From assembly GCA_965227535.1 (NCBI GenBank), contig OZ245761.1, positions 1,612,001-1,676,000 of the forward strand: 64,000 nucleotides of DNA, written 5' to 3'. The stretch is from SZUA-430 sp965227535 (lineage in GTDB: Bacteria; Pseudomonadota; Alphaproteobacteria; Micropepsales; Micropepsaceae). Positions 44,406 through 52,652 of the stretch are shown here, in pieces. The position numbers were made by a program, and so were the translations under genes. Each line of letters opens with the position of its first letter. Positions within the stretch are counted from its first letter, which is position 1. The notes below the pieces were generated by a model, which made no database searches, had not been told where the DNA came from, and worked only from the letters and a program-made list of their open reading frames with translations.

Positions 44406-45077
44406 CTAGACGCGCCCCATCACCGGCAACAACACGCCGGTCACGTCGCGCGCATCGTCGGACGCCAGGAACAGCATCACCTTGGCCAAATCCTCCGCCT
44501 TCACCCAGGTGGAGAAGTCGGCCTTCGGCATATCGGCGCGGTTCGGCGCCGTGTCGATGATCGACGGCAGCACCGCATTCACGCGCACCCGCCCCTTCAT
44601 CTCCTGCGCCAGACTCTCGGTCAGCTTATGCACGCCCGCCTTCGACGCCCCATAAGCCCCCATGCCCGCACCGGCATTCAACGCAGCGTTCGCGCCGACA
44701 TTCACGATCGCACCCGACGTCTCCACCAAATGCGGCAACGCCGCGCGCGAGGCGTTGTAAGCCGTCTTCAGATTCAGCGCGAACATACGATCCCACGCCG
44801 CTGCATCGCCCTCGCTCACCGTCTGCCAAACGAACCCACCGGCGATGTTCAGCACCGCATCGATCCGCCCCGTCGCCTCGCGCACCTTGTTCATCGCCTC
44901 GGTCGTCGCATCAAGCTTCGTCAAATCGACCGCCATCGCCAGCGCCCCCGCGACCGGATTGTCGCGCACCGCGACGTCCAGCATCGCGACCTTCGCACCC
45001 CGCGCCGCCGCGACGCCGGCTACTGCCCGCCCCAACGTCCCGAACGCGCCGGTTACAACGACCGTCTTCCCCTGCAT
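44406..45077 (-). CDS. Short-chain dehydrogenase/reductase
   Basis: 223 residues. TGAFGTLG nucleotide motif, NIAGGFVW, catalytic Tyr and Lys in AYGASKAGVHK. The Gly-rich motif lacks the usual third Gly spacing (TGxxGxLG), and the protein is short. NAD(P)-dependent oxidoreductase of unknown substrate. 71 bp upstream of the acyl-CoA ligase start on the same strand, possibly one transcription unit. Confidence 0.88.
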   Translation of the reverse strand: MQGKTVVVTGAFGTLGRAVAGVAAARGAKVAMLDVAVRDNPVAGALAMAVDLTKLDATTEAMNKVREATGRIDAVLNIAGGFVWQTVSEGDAAAWDRMFALNLKTAYNASRAALPHLVETSGAIVNVGANAALNAGAGMGAYGASKAGVHKLTESLAQEMKGRVRVNAVLPSIIDTAPNRADMPKADFSTWVKAEDLAKVMLFLASDDARDVTGVLLPVMGRV

Positions 45078-45170
45078 CGCAATGCTCCGTTGATATGGAC
45101 GCGCAAGCTAGCGCACGATAGCAAAGCCCGGCCAGAATAATCCGCACGCCCGAGCCCAGAGGGACACGCC

Positions 45171-45935
45171 ATGCAGCTCAAAGACAAAATCATCGTCATC
45201 ACCGGCGCCGCCAGCGGCATCGGCCGCGCGATGGCGCACCGCTTCGCACAGGAAGGCGCAAAACGCATCGTCTGCGCGGACCGGAACGGCACGGGCGCGC
45301 GCGTCGTCGCGGCCGAAGTCGACGGCGCGGGCTACGAAACCAACGTCGCCAAAGAAGAGGATATCCGCCACCTCATCGACGACGTCGAGAAGCATCACGG
45401 TCCGATCGACCTCTTCTGCTCGAACGCCGGCATCGGCGTCGGCGGCGGCGCCGAAGCCGCCAACGACGCCTGGCAGCGGATCTGGGACATCAACGTGATG
45501 GCCCATGTCTGGGCCGCCCGCCACGTCGTGCCGCGCATGATCGCGCGCGGCGGCGGCTATCTGCTCAACACGTCGTCGGCGGCGGGCCTGCTGTCGCAAA
45601 TCGGCTCGGCCCCTTACGCGGTGACGAAGCACGCCGCCGTCGGCCTCGCCGAATGGCTCGCCATCACTCACGGCGACCAAGGCATCAAAGTCTCCGTCCT
45701 CTGCCCGCAAGCCGTGCGCACCGCGATGACCGCCGCCAACCCCGACGGCGTCGCCTCGATCGACGGCATGATGGAGCCCGAAACCGTGGCCGAAGCCTGC
45801 GTTCGCGCGATCGAACGCGAAGACTTCCTCATCCTCCCCCACCCCGAAGTCCTCGAATACATGCGCCGCAAAACCGGCGACTACAACCGCTGGATCGCCG
45901 GCATGCAAAAACTGAATCGGAAGTATCGCGGCTGA
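45171..45935 (+). CDS. Short-chain dehydrogenase/reductase
   Basis: 254 residues. TGAASGIG, SNAGIGVGG, catalytic Ser in NTSSAAGL and YAVTKHA (Tyr-x3-Lys). Divergent from the neighbouring SDR (93 bp between starts), so the pair may share a control region. Substrate unknown. Confidence 0.9.
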   Translation: MQLKDKIIVITGAASGIGRAMAHRFAQEGAKRIVCADRNGTGARVVAAEVDGAGYETNVAKEEDIRHLIDDVEKHHGPIDLFCSNAGIGVGGGAEAANDAWQRIWDINVMAHVWAARHVVPRMIARGGGYLLNTSSAAGLLSQIGSAPYAVTKHAAVGLAEWLAITHGDQGIKVSVLCPQAVRTAMTAANPDGVASIDGMMEPETVAEACVRAIEREDFLILPHPEVLEYMRRKTGDYNRWIAGMQKLNRKYRG

Positions 45936-45956
45936 GCGCCTCGTTCCGGCGGAGGG

Positions 45957-46268
45957 CTAGCGCCGGGCGATCGACAGTACAGCTTCGCGCATCAACCCTA
46001 CCGCCAAGCCGCCGACCACGACCATCGGCGCCCACGCGATCAACGTGCCGACTGGCGACAACAAAGCCATGGCAGCCGTCGCGAGCATCACAACGGACGT
46101 AGCAAGTCCGCCGCAAATGAGCAGCGCCGCACCGGCCAACGCAAAACGCCTGAGATCGCGCAACCGCCGCGCCTTCCGCACGCGCTCGGCCAGCGCTGCC
46201 ACAAACGCATCGTCGCCGCAGTTCGCGGGCGTACGAAGCTTCTCGGTCAGCCACGCATCGTCGCTCAT
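45957..46268 (-). CDS. Membrane protein coupled to the ECF sigma factor (probable anti-sigma or modulator)
   Basis: 103 residues from ATG 46268. Two hydrophobic helices (LAGAALLICGGLATSVVMLATAAMALL and LIAWAPMVVVGGLAVGL) and an N-terminal cytosolic stretch. ATG overlaps the stop of the sigma factor (ATGA), a strong coupling sign. No zinc-finger anti-sigma motif. Anti-sigma role is inferred from context only. Confidence 0.65.
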   Translation of the reverse strand: MSDDAWLTEKLRTPANCGDDAFVAALAERVRKARRLRDLRRFALAGAALLICGGLATSVVMLATAAMALLSPVGTLIAWAPMVVVGGLAVGLMREAVLSIARR

Positions 46269-46828
46269 GCTTCCCTCCAATCCTGCAACCAGCTTCTCAA
46301 GAGCGGCAGCGCCCGCGCGATATGCGACTTGACAGTCCCCAGCGGCATGCCGGTCTCGCCCGCTATTTCGGAATGGCTCATTCCTTCGCCCAAATGAAGA
46401 AGCACGCAGGTACGCGCCGCAAAGCTCAACTTCATCATCGCACGCTCCAAATCCAGCCGCTCTGCCGCCGTCTCGACACCCATCGCCGATGAGGGTGCAG
46501 CAAGTTCTTCATCATCGAGCAAAGCCTCGCTCCACGGATCGGCGCCGCGCATCGCGTCCATCGCCGCGTTCAGCGCGATACGTCTCAACCACGCCTTGAA
46601 GGTGTCGGCATTTCGCAACGAAGCGATACTCTTCCACGCCTTGAGAAACGCGATCTGCGCAAGGTCGTCGGCCTGCGCCGCGTTCCCGCAAACCCGGCGC
46701 AGGAAAGCCCGCAGCCAGGATTGATGGCGCCGCACCAACCTTTCGAACGCACCGTCGTCGCCCGCGATCGCGAGCAACGCGGCAACGCGATCGCTTTCGT
46801 GATCCACACTCTCATCGGTCGAGGACAT
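46265..46828 (-). CDS. ECF sigma factor
   Basis: 187 residues. Region 2 FERLVRRHQSWLRAFLRRVCGNAAQADDLAQIAFLKAWKSIASLRNADTFKAWLRRIALNAAMD and region 4 LDLERAMMKLSFAARTCVLLHLGEGMSHSEIAGETGMPLGTVKSHIARALPLL. Directs RNA polymerase to stress-type promoters. Middle gene of a three-gene operon flanked by small membrane proteins; 9 bp from the upstream gene. Confidence 0.92.
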   Translation of the reverse strand: MSSTDESVDHESDRVAALLAIAGDDGAFERLVRRHQSWLRAFLRRVCGNAAQADDLAQIAFLKAWKSIASLRNADTFKAWLRRIALNAAMDAMRGADPWSEALLDDEELAAPSSAMGVETAAERLDLERAMMKLSFAARTCVLLHLGEGMSHSEIAGETGMPLGTVKSHIARALPLLRSWLQDWREA

Positions 46829-46837
46829 AAAGATCGA

Positions 46838-47218
46838 TCAGCGCCGCGTTTCGCCCAGCGCCTTTCCAAGCCACCAGCCGCTGACCCCAAGGCCCACGCC
46901 GACAAACGCCAGCAGCATTGCAATTGCCAGCAGCGGCGTCAGCGATTCCGGCTCGTGCTGAGCAAGCAGCAAACCGAACGCCGCCACGCCCGCGCCGGCA
47001 AAGGCCGTGACGATGCCCCACGCGACCAGACGCGGCGGCCACGCCATGCCGCTCGCTTGCTTCAACCGCTCGATCGTCGCCACGTCGAGCACCAGACCCT
47101 TTTCGATCGCCTGCCGGATCGTCTTCTCCGCCTCCAGCCGCCCGACGTGACCGGCCCAGGTGGTCGCAACAGCGACGACGGTCAGAAAAACCCAAAACGA
47201 AATAAGTTCGGCATTCAT
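46838..47218 (-). CDS. Small membrane protein upstream of the ECF sigma factor
   Basis: 126 residues from ATG 47218. Three hydrophobic helices (ELISFWVFLTVVAVATTWA, LVAWGIVTAFAGAGVAAFGLLLA, LTPLLAIAMLLAFVGVGLGVSGWWLG). First gene of the sigma operon. Likely a regulatory or sensory partner of the sigma factor; family not recognised. Confidence 0.7.
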   Translation of the reverse strand: MNAELISFWVFLTVVAVATTWAGHVGRLEAEKTIRQAIEKGLVLDVATIERLKQASGMAWPPRLVAWGIVTAFAGAGVAAFGLLLAQHEPESLTPLLAIAMLLAFVGVGLGVSGWWLGKALGETRR

Positions 47219-47353
47219 GGACTCGCTCCAAGGTGTGGGCATCGACTCTAGACGTTGCGACCGCGCCGATTGGAGGCGGCCGTCCGAAAAATATCCGCTG
47301 CATCTAAGTGCGCATCCGGCCCCGTCGACAACGCAACAAATCAGGAGATATCG

Positions 47354-48454
47354 ATGACCGGAAGAACAGCCTTATTCCTTGCGACGGTGACGTTGGTGTT
47401 GGGCGCAGCCGCGGCCAACGGCCAGCCCGCGTCGAATGTTGCGGCCGCCGTTTACCAATACGCCAACGCGCACGAGTTCAGCGGCACGGTGCTTGTCCAA
47501 CGCGACGGGCGGACCGTGCTCAGGCAAAGCTTCGGGCTCGCGAACCGCCCGTTCGCCGTCCCCACGCGGCCCGACACGCGCTATCGCATTGCCTCGATCA
47601 CAAAGCTGTTTACCGCCGTGATGATCCTACAGCTGCGCGACGAAGGCCGCCTCGATCTCGCGGCGCCGGTGTCGCGATACCTGCCCGGCTATGCCCGCAA
47701 CGGCGCAGAGAAGGTGCAGGTCCAATACCTTCTCAATCACACATCTGGCCTGCCGAACGTCGACACCGTGGGCAGCTATGACGAGGCCGTCGCAAAAGGC
47801 CTTCCTGTCTACCAAACGCCGATGACCACACAGCAACTGCTCGACAAACACGCAAGCGGTCCGCTGGTGCGCGAGAGCGGCAAGGTGTTCGACTACAACA
47901 ACGCCGACTATGTCGTCCTGGGCAAGATCATCGAGGCCCTTACCGGCTCGACGTTCGAAGAGGCGCTCGACCGGCGCATCTTGCGTCCGTTGGGGCTGCA
48001 GAATTCCGGCGCGCTCAGCCAACGCAAGATCCTCGGCGGACTGGCCGACACCTATTTCCGCCCGCCCGGCAAAACCGAATACGTCAACGACCTGCCCGTT
48101 TACATCGAGAACTGGTACGCAGCCGGTTCGATGTACGCGACCGTCGATGACCTCGCCGCCTTCGCGCAAGCGCTTTTCGCGGGCCGCCTTTTGAAACCGG
48201 ATTCGTTGAAGCGCATGCTCACCCCTGGCCTCGACGGCTACGGCTATGGCCTCTGGATTAGAAAGCTGAAGGTCCTCGCCAAGACCTACAGAACTGCCGA
48301 ACGCTACGGCAGCATCATGGGCGCGAACGGCCTTGTGTTTCGAATCCTCGACAAGGACATCACCATCGTCATCCTGGCAAACACCAACGCAGCCGACATG
48401 GGCGAGTTAGCGGTCGCCGCCGCCGAAGCGGTGCTAGCCGCCGAGTCGAGGTGA
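47354..48454 (+). CDS. Serine beta-lactamase-like (S12) protein
   Basis: 366 residues from ATG 47354 (CAGGAGATATCG upstream). Signal peptide TALFLATVTLVLGAAAANG. Ser-x-x-Lys in IASITKLF, Tyr-Asn-Asn in FDYNNADYVVLG, and NHTSGLPN in the position of the third motif. These fit D-aminopeptidase/esterase/beta-lactamase-type enzymes; antibiotic hydrolysis cannot be inferred. Divergent from the ECF operon, so the shared region may be under sigma control. Confidence 0.88.
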   Translation: MTGRTALFLATVTLVLGAAAANGQPASNVAAAVYQYANAHEFSGTVLVQRDGRTVLRQSFGLANRPFAVPTRPDTRYRIASITKLFTAVMILQLRDEGRLDLAAPVSRYLPGYARNGAEKVQVQYLLNHTSGLPNVDTVGSYDEAVAKGLPVYQTPMTTQQLLDKHASGPLVRESGKVFDYNNADYVVLGKIIEALTGSTFEEALDRRILRPLGLQNSGALSQRKILGGLADTYFRPPGKTEYVNDLPVYIENWYAAGSMYATVDDLAAFAQALFAGRLLKPDSLKRMLTPGLDGYGYGLWIRKLKVLAKTYRTAERYGSIMGANGLVFRILDKDITIVILANTNAADMGELAVAAAEAVLAAESR

Positions 48455-48547
48455 TCGGCAATGCCCCGCGCCTTCGCTTTCCCTTCCCAAGGCGAAGCGG
48501 ATACAGTGACACGAACAAAGCGAACTGCCGATCACAAGGGGTATCAA

Positions 48548-48931
48548 ATGCTGAAAACGATCGCGCGCATCGTACTCGCGCTGCAAGGCGCGGGAGCACT
48601 CTTCATCGCCGTCAACGTCTGGCTCGACCCCATCACCATCCCCGCGCAACTCGGCGTCTCGCCGCTCGGCGACTTGGGACTCTCGACCATCCGCGGCGAC
48701 ATCGGCACCCTCTTCGGCGGCATGGGCCTCTTCATGCTCGCGGCAGCCTACCGCGCCGAGACCCGCTTCCTCGTACCGCCGCTGGTTTTCTTGAGCCTCG
48801 CCCTCGCCGCCCGCACCTATTCGCTGGCAATGACCGGCGCCTCGCCCGAACTCTTCCAGCCCATGGCCGTCGAAGGCGTCTCGATCGTCCTGCTCCTGGC
48901 CGCGTACTTCATCTTCACGCGCGAGGCTTGA
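48548..48931 (+). CDS. DUF4345-like four-helix membrane protein
   Basis: 127 residues from ATG 48548 (ACAAGGGGTATCAA upstream). Hydrophobic helices with IRGDIGTLFGGMGLFMLAAAYRAETRFLVPPLVFLSLALAARTYSLAMTGAS, matching the DUF4345 pattern as I recall it. Function unknown. 3 bp from the GFA gene. Confidence 0.75.
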   Translation: MLKTIARIVLALQGAGALFIAVNVWLDPITIPAQLGVSPLGDLGLSTIRGDIGTLFGGMGLFMLAAAYRAETRFLVPPLVFLSLALAARTYSLAMTGASPELFQPMAVEGVSIVLLLAAYFIFTREA

Positions 48932-48934
48932 ACG

Positions 48935-49315
48935 ATGCACAAAGGATCCTGCCTCTGCGGCGCCGTGAGGTTCGAGGTGACGGCGCCATTACACCCACCC
49001 GACGCCTGCCACTGCACGCGCTGCCGCAAACAGTCGGGCCACTTCTGGGCCTCGAGCGACGTGCCGCGCTCCGCCGTGAAAATCCACGGCGAAGACAAAC
49101 TCACCTGGTACCGCTCGTCGGCGAAAGTGCGCCGCGGTTTCTGCGCGACATGCGGTGCCGCGCTCTTCTGGGACGTCGACGGCCGCGAGAAGATCGCCAT
49201 CGGCATGGGCGCGTTCGACGGCCCGACCGGCACGCAACTGGAAAAACACATTTTCGTCGCCGACAAAGGAGACTACTACGACATCGCCGACGGCCTCCCG
49301 CAGCATGAGCGCTAA
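48935..49315 (+). CDS. GFA/CENP-V family zinc protein
   Basis: 126 residues. Two-zinc-type cysteines: SCLCGAVRFEV, DACHCTRCRKQSG, and FCATCGAALFW. This family includes glutathione-dependent formaldehyde-activating relatives; the exact reaction is not known. In tight operon with the DUF4345-like gene and MarC (3-bp spacers). Confidence 0.92.
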   Translation: MHKGSCLCGAVRFEVTAPLHPPDACHCTRCRKQSGHFWASSDVPRSAVKIHGEDKLTWYRSSAKVRRGFCATCGAALFWDVDGREKIAIGMGAFDGPTGTQLEKHIFVADKGDYYDIADGLPQHER

Positions 49316-49318
49316 CGA

Positions 49319-49960
49319 ATGCTAGAAGTCTTCCTCGCCGCCCTCGTGACGTTCTTCGTCGTCATCGACCCTCCGGGCGTCACACCGATGTTCGCGACGC
49401 TGACGCAAGACATGCCGCAGGCGATGCGCCGCCGCATGGCCTACAAGAGCATCCTCGTCGCAACCGGTATCCTCTTCGGCTTCGCCCTCGGCGGTCAGTG
49501 GCTGCTCACCCAACTCCACGTCAGCTTGGACGCCTTCCGCATCGCGGGCGGCCTGCTTCTCTTCATCATCGCGCTCGACATGCTCTTCGAAACGCGCACG
49601 CAGCGCCGCCAAGCCCGCAACGCCAAAGTGCTCGAGGGCCAACGCACCCACCCCGGCGAACACGAAGACATCTCCGTCTTCCCGCTAGCGATCCCACTGA
49701 TCGCAGGCCCAGGATCGATCGCCTCGGTGATGCTGCTCTTCGCCCAGCACCAGGATTGGACACTTCGCGGCGCCATCCTCGCCGGCGTAGCGGTGAACCT
49801 GATCCTGACCCTGATCGTGTTCCTGATCGCCGCCCGCGTCAGCCAACTGATGAGCGCGACCCTCGCCGCCATCGTCACAAAAGTGTTCGGGATTTTGCTG
49901 GCCGCCCTAGCCGCCCAATTCACCATCGACGGCATCAAAGGCGCGTTCGGTTTGGCCTAA
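49319..49960 (+). CDS. MarC-family membrane protein
   Basis: 213 residues, about six helices. Motifs VIDPPGVTPMFATLTQDM near the start, LLLFIIALDMLF and PLAIPLIAGPGSIASVML are typical of MarC/UPF0056. Function in the family is unclear. End of a three-gene operon with GFA and DUF4345-like genes. Confidence 0.92.
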   Translation: MLEVFLAALVTFFVVIDPPGVTPMFATLTQDMPQAMRRRMAYKSILVATGILFGFALGGQWLLTQLHVSLDAFRIAGGLLLFIIALDMLFETRTQRRQARNAKVLEGQRTHPGEHEDISVFPLAIPLIAGPGSIASVMLLFAQHQDWTLRGAILAGVAVNLILTLIVFLIAARVSQLMSATLAAIVTKVFGILLAALAAQFTIDGIKGAFGLA

Positions 49961-49983
49961 AACCGCTATTTTACAAGATGGAA

Positions 49984-50021
49984 TTGACTTGTGGTGTCTT
50001 TATTGGTATAAAAAAATAAAG
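49984..50021 (+). promoter_or_regulatory. vapBC promoter and operator
   Basis: TTGACT (49984-49989), 17 bp, TATAAA (50007-50012). The inverted repeat CTTTATT (49998-50004) / AATAAAG (50015-50021) spans the -10 box, a plausible VapB binding site. RBS GAAAGG follows, 24 bp before ATG. Confidence 0.85.
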
Positions 50022-50035
50022 AAAGGTTCCACACA

Positions 50036-50290
50036 ATGAGCCTCAACATCAAAGACGCCCAAACGGACAAGCTGGCGCGCGAAGTCGCGGAGTTGGCCGG
50101 CGAATCCATTACGGAAGCGATCCGCCGCGCCCTCGAAGAGCGCCGGGAAAAATTGAAGCGCCACCGTCGCGGCCGCGGCCTCGCAGAAGAACTTAACGAC
50201 ATCGGTACACGTTGCGCGGCGCTGCCGGACCTCGACAAGCGGTCGGCAGACGAAATCTTGGGCTACGACAAAAAGGGCTTGTGGCGTTGA
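50036..50290 (+). CDS. vapB: VapB-type antitoxin
   Basis: 84 residues. N-terminal helix-turn-helix-like ribbon (LNIKDAQTDKLAREVAELAGESITEAIRRALEER), C-terminal region binding the toxin. Rv0623-like antitoxin. The stop is overlapped by vapC. Confidence 0.9.
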   Translation: MSLNIKDAQTDKLAREVAELAGESITEAIRRALEERREKLKRHRRGRGLAEELNDIGTRCAALPDLDKRSADEILGYDKKGLWR

Positions 50291-50682
50291 TCGTCGACTC
50301 GTCGGCGCTATTGGCCGTTCTGTTGGCAGAACCAGCGCGCGATGCCATCACGAAGGCGATGGCGCAGGCAGAGGACGGCATGCGGATCTCCGCGGTGAAC
50401 TTTGTCGAAGCATCCGTCGTCATCGAAACGCGAAAAGGCGCGGCCGGATTGCTTGCACTCGATCGTCTGATCGAGAAAGCCGGCGTTGAAGTTGCCATCA
50501 TTGATGAAAAAGTCGCCCGCGAAGCACGAGACGCTTATCGCAATTTCGGCAAAGGCCGTCACCCCGCGAAGCTTAACCTCGGCGATTGCTTCGCCTATGC
50601 GCTTGCGAAAACGCTGTCGGAGCCACTTTTGTGCACGGGCAACGACTTCGCGAAGACCGACATATCCGTCGTGTTGCGCTAA
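50281..50682 (+). CDS. vapC: VapC PIN-domain ribonuclease toxin
   Basis: 133 residues from GTG 50281, overlapping vapB by 10 bp with AAAGGGC upstream. PIN motifs: MALIVDSSALLAVL (first Asp), VEASVVIETR (Glu), LNLGDCFAYALAK (Asp), CTGNDFAKTDI (Asp). Cleaves RNA; neutralised by VapB. Confidence 0.92.
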   Translation: MALIVDSSALLAVLLAEPARDAITKAMAQAEDGMRISAVNFVEASVVIETRKGAAGLLALDRLIEKAGVEVAIIDEKVAREARDAYRNFGKGRHPAKLNLGDCFAYALAKTLSEPLLCTGNDFAKTDISVVLR

Positions 50683-50703
50683 GACGAGCCGCGACTTCTC
50701 TTT

Positions 50704-51264
50704 TTAAGAGCCGCCGCCGAACTCGACATCTTTCGTCTCCACCGTGCCCGCCTTGCGGCCCGGCGCCGTCTGGTATTTCCAGTACAAATTCGTATGTGCG
50801 ATCACCAAGTCCGGCGACGGCGCGCCATACGACGTGTAGTCCTCCGTCGTGTGCGCGTCGCTGACCAGGACGGTGTCATAGCCGCGAACCAGCGCGCCGT
50901 GCAGGGTCGAGCGCACGCATTCGTCCGTCTGCGCGCCGGCCACAATCAAACGCCCGGCCTTGAACGCTGCGAGCACGCTCTCAAGCGTCGTCTCCTCGAA
51001 CGCGTCGCCCCACGCCTTGGCGACAACCGGTTCGGCCGCGCGCGGATCAAGCTCAGGCACGATCCGCCACGCTTCGCTTCCGGTCTTCAGGTGATCGCCG
51101 AATTGCTGAACCCACACCACAGGCACGCGCGCCGCCCGCGCTTTCTCCACCACCGCCGCAATGTTGGCCACAATCGCATCGCGCGCATAGGCATTCTTCA
51201 CAACGCCGTTCTGCACGTCGATGACCAGCAACGCCGTGTTCGGCCGGTTCGCCAGCGTCGTCAT
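50704..51264 (-). CDS. Isochorismatase-family cysteine hydrolase
   Basis: 186 residues. Asp in LLVIDVQNG, Lys in VVAKAWGDAF, and catalytic Cys in TDECVRSTLHGALVRGYDTVLVSDAH, the D-K-C triad of nicotinamidase/isochorismatase-type hydrolases. 3 bp after the MDR gene stop on the same strand, so a shared operon. Confidence 0.9.
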   Translation of the reverse strand: MTTLANRPNTALLVIDVQNGVVKNAYARDAIVANIAAVVEKARAARVPVVWVQQFGDHLKTGSEAWRIVPELDPRAAEPVVAKAWGDAFEETTLESVLAAFKAGRLIVAGAQTDECVRSTLHGALVRGYDTVLVSDAHTTEDYTSYGAPSPDLVIAHTNLYWKYQTAPGRKAGTVETKDVEFGGGS

Positions 51265-51267
51265 GCC

Positions 51268-52410
51268 TCACACATCCTTGTTCGGATTGATCAAGAACTT
51301 CTCGCCCGTCGCACGCTTGTTGTAGGCGTTGATCACGTCGAGCTGCAGCGCCTCGGCCAATGAGATCGTGCGCGAATAATGGCTGGCGAACGTCGTCTTG
51401 ATTTCATCCGCCACGCGCTTGCGTAACCGCTGCACGTCCGCCCCGCCGATCTTCATCAGAAACGGCGTCAGCAACCACCCGCCGACACCCCACGCCATGC
51501 CAAACGACCGCGTCAGCTCCGTCGGCCCCGTATCGAGACCGCCGTAAATGTAAACCTGCTTATACGTCGTCGACCCATAGCGGCTGTACCCGGACGCCTT
51601 CTGGTTCGCCGCCGCCTCCATCGCGACGAGAATCTGATTGGCAAGCTTGCCGCCGCCGATCGCATCGAACGCCAACGTCGCGCCGGTCTCAACCAACGCC
51701 TTCGTCAGGGATTCCATGAAGCCCGGCGACGACGAATCAACGACGGCCTTCGCGCCGATCCCGCGCAGAAGCTTCTCCTGCTCCGCACTGCGCACGATGT
51801 TGACCAACCCCACACCGTCGGCGAGACAAATCTTGTTCAACATCTGCCCCAGGTTCGACGCCGCCGCCGTATGCACCAACGCCGTATGATTCTCGCGCCG
51901 CATCGTCTCGACCATACCAAGCGCCGTCAGCGGATTGACGAAGCACGACGCCCCCTCCGCCGCCGTCGTGCCCGCATGCAGCAGCAAAATGTCGGCGGCC
52001 TTGATCGTGCGATACTGCGCATACATCGCCCCGCCAATCATCGCGACCGTCTTGCCCAGCAAAGCCTGCGCCGCCGGCGACGACCCCGCCTTCACGACAA
52101 CGCCGGCGCCTTCATTGCCGACGGGCATCGCCTGATCCACACGCGGCGCCATCATACGCATGAACTGCGGCGCAATCGGTGCAGCCACGGTCGCGCTCTC
52201 ACCCTTGCCGCTCACGCGCGCCTGCTTCATGTCGGCAGGACCGATCAAAAGCCCAAGGTCGGACGGATTAATCGGCGTCCCCTCAACCCGCACCAAAACC
52301 TCATCCGCACCCGGATCAACAACCGGCACACGCGCAAGCGACAAATGCAGCTCGCCATCCTTGGTCACGGTCGAACGAAGCTGAAGCGCAGTCGAAGGAA
52401 TAGCGGACAT
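51268..52410 (-). CDS. MDR-family alcohol dehydrogenase/quinone reductase-like protein
   Basis: 380 residues. Substrate-binding GNEGAGVVVKAGSS, nucleotide fold LVHTAAASNLGQMLNKICLADGVGLVNIV and FDAIGGGKLANQILVAM. No catalytic zinc Cys cluster visible, so quinone-oxidoreductase-like rather than zinc-dependent. Operon with the isochorismatase-type gene; a shared catabolic role is possible. Confidence 0.88.
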   Translation of the reverse strand: MSAIPSTALQLRSTVTKDGELHLSLARVPVVDPGADEVLVRVEGTPINPSDLGLLIGPADMKQARVSGKGESATVAAPIAPQFMRMMAPRVDQAMPVGNEGAGVVVKAGSSPAAQALLGKTVAMIGGAMYAQYRTIKAADILLLHAGTTAAEGASCFVNPLTALGMVETMRRENHTALVHTAAASNLGQMLNKICLADGVGLVNIVRSAEQEKLLRGIGAKAVVDSSSPGFMESLTKALVETGATLAFDAIGGGKLANQILVAMEAAANQKASGYSRYGSTTYKQVYIYGGLDTGPTELTRSFGMAWGVGGWLLTPFLMKIGGADVQRLRKRVADEIKTTFASHYSRTISLAEALQLDVINAYNKRATGEKFLINPNKDV

Positions 52411-52457
52411 GGGTCATCTCCTATGTTGCCCGCACGTTAGGTGTTTGCACCTCACAT

Positions 52458-52626
52458 TGTCATCCCGGAAGTTAGGTGAGCGCGTTGCAAAGCAACGCCC
52501 TTGCGAACCTTACTGTCCGGGACCCAGGGTCGCTGCAGCAGGCGTTGGTGCGTTGGCCCTGGGTCCCGGACAGCAAGCTTCGCTACGATCGCAAGCGATC
52601 GAGCTACGCTAGCTTCCGGGATGACA
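52458..52626. repeat. Cloverleaf-like extragenic palindromic element
   Basis: Outer stem TGTCATCCCGGAAG (52458-52471) with CTTCCGGGATGACA (52613-52626). Inside are three hairpins: GCGTTGC/GCAACGC (52482-52498), CTGTCCGGGACCCAGGG/CCCTGGGTCCCGGACAG (52513-52573) and GATCGC/GCGATC (52587-52600). It lies between convergent-divergent genes and has no coding potential. Confidence 0.8.
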
Positions 52627-52652
52627 GGCAATAAACACGGCGTGGAGGGCCG

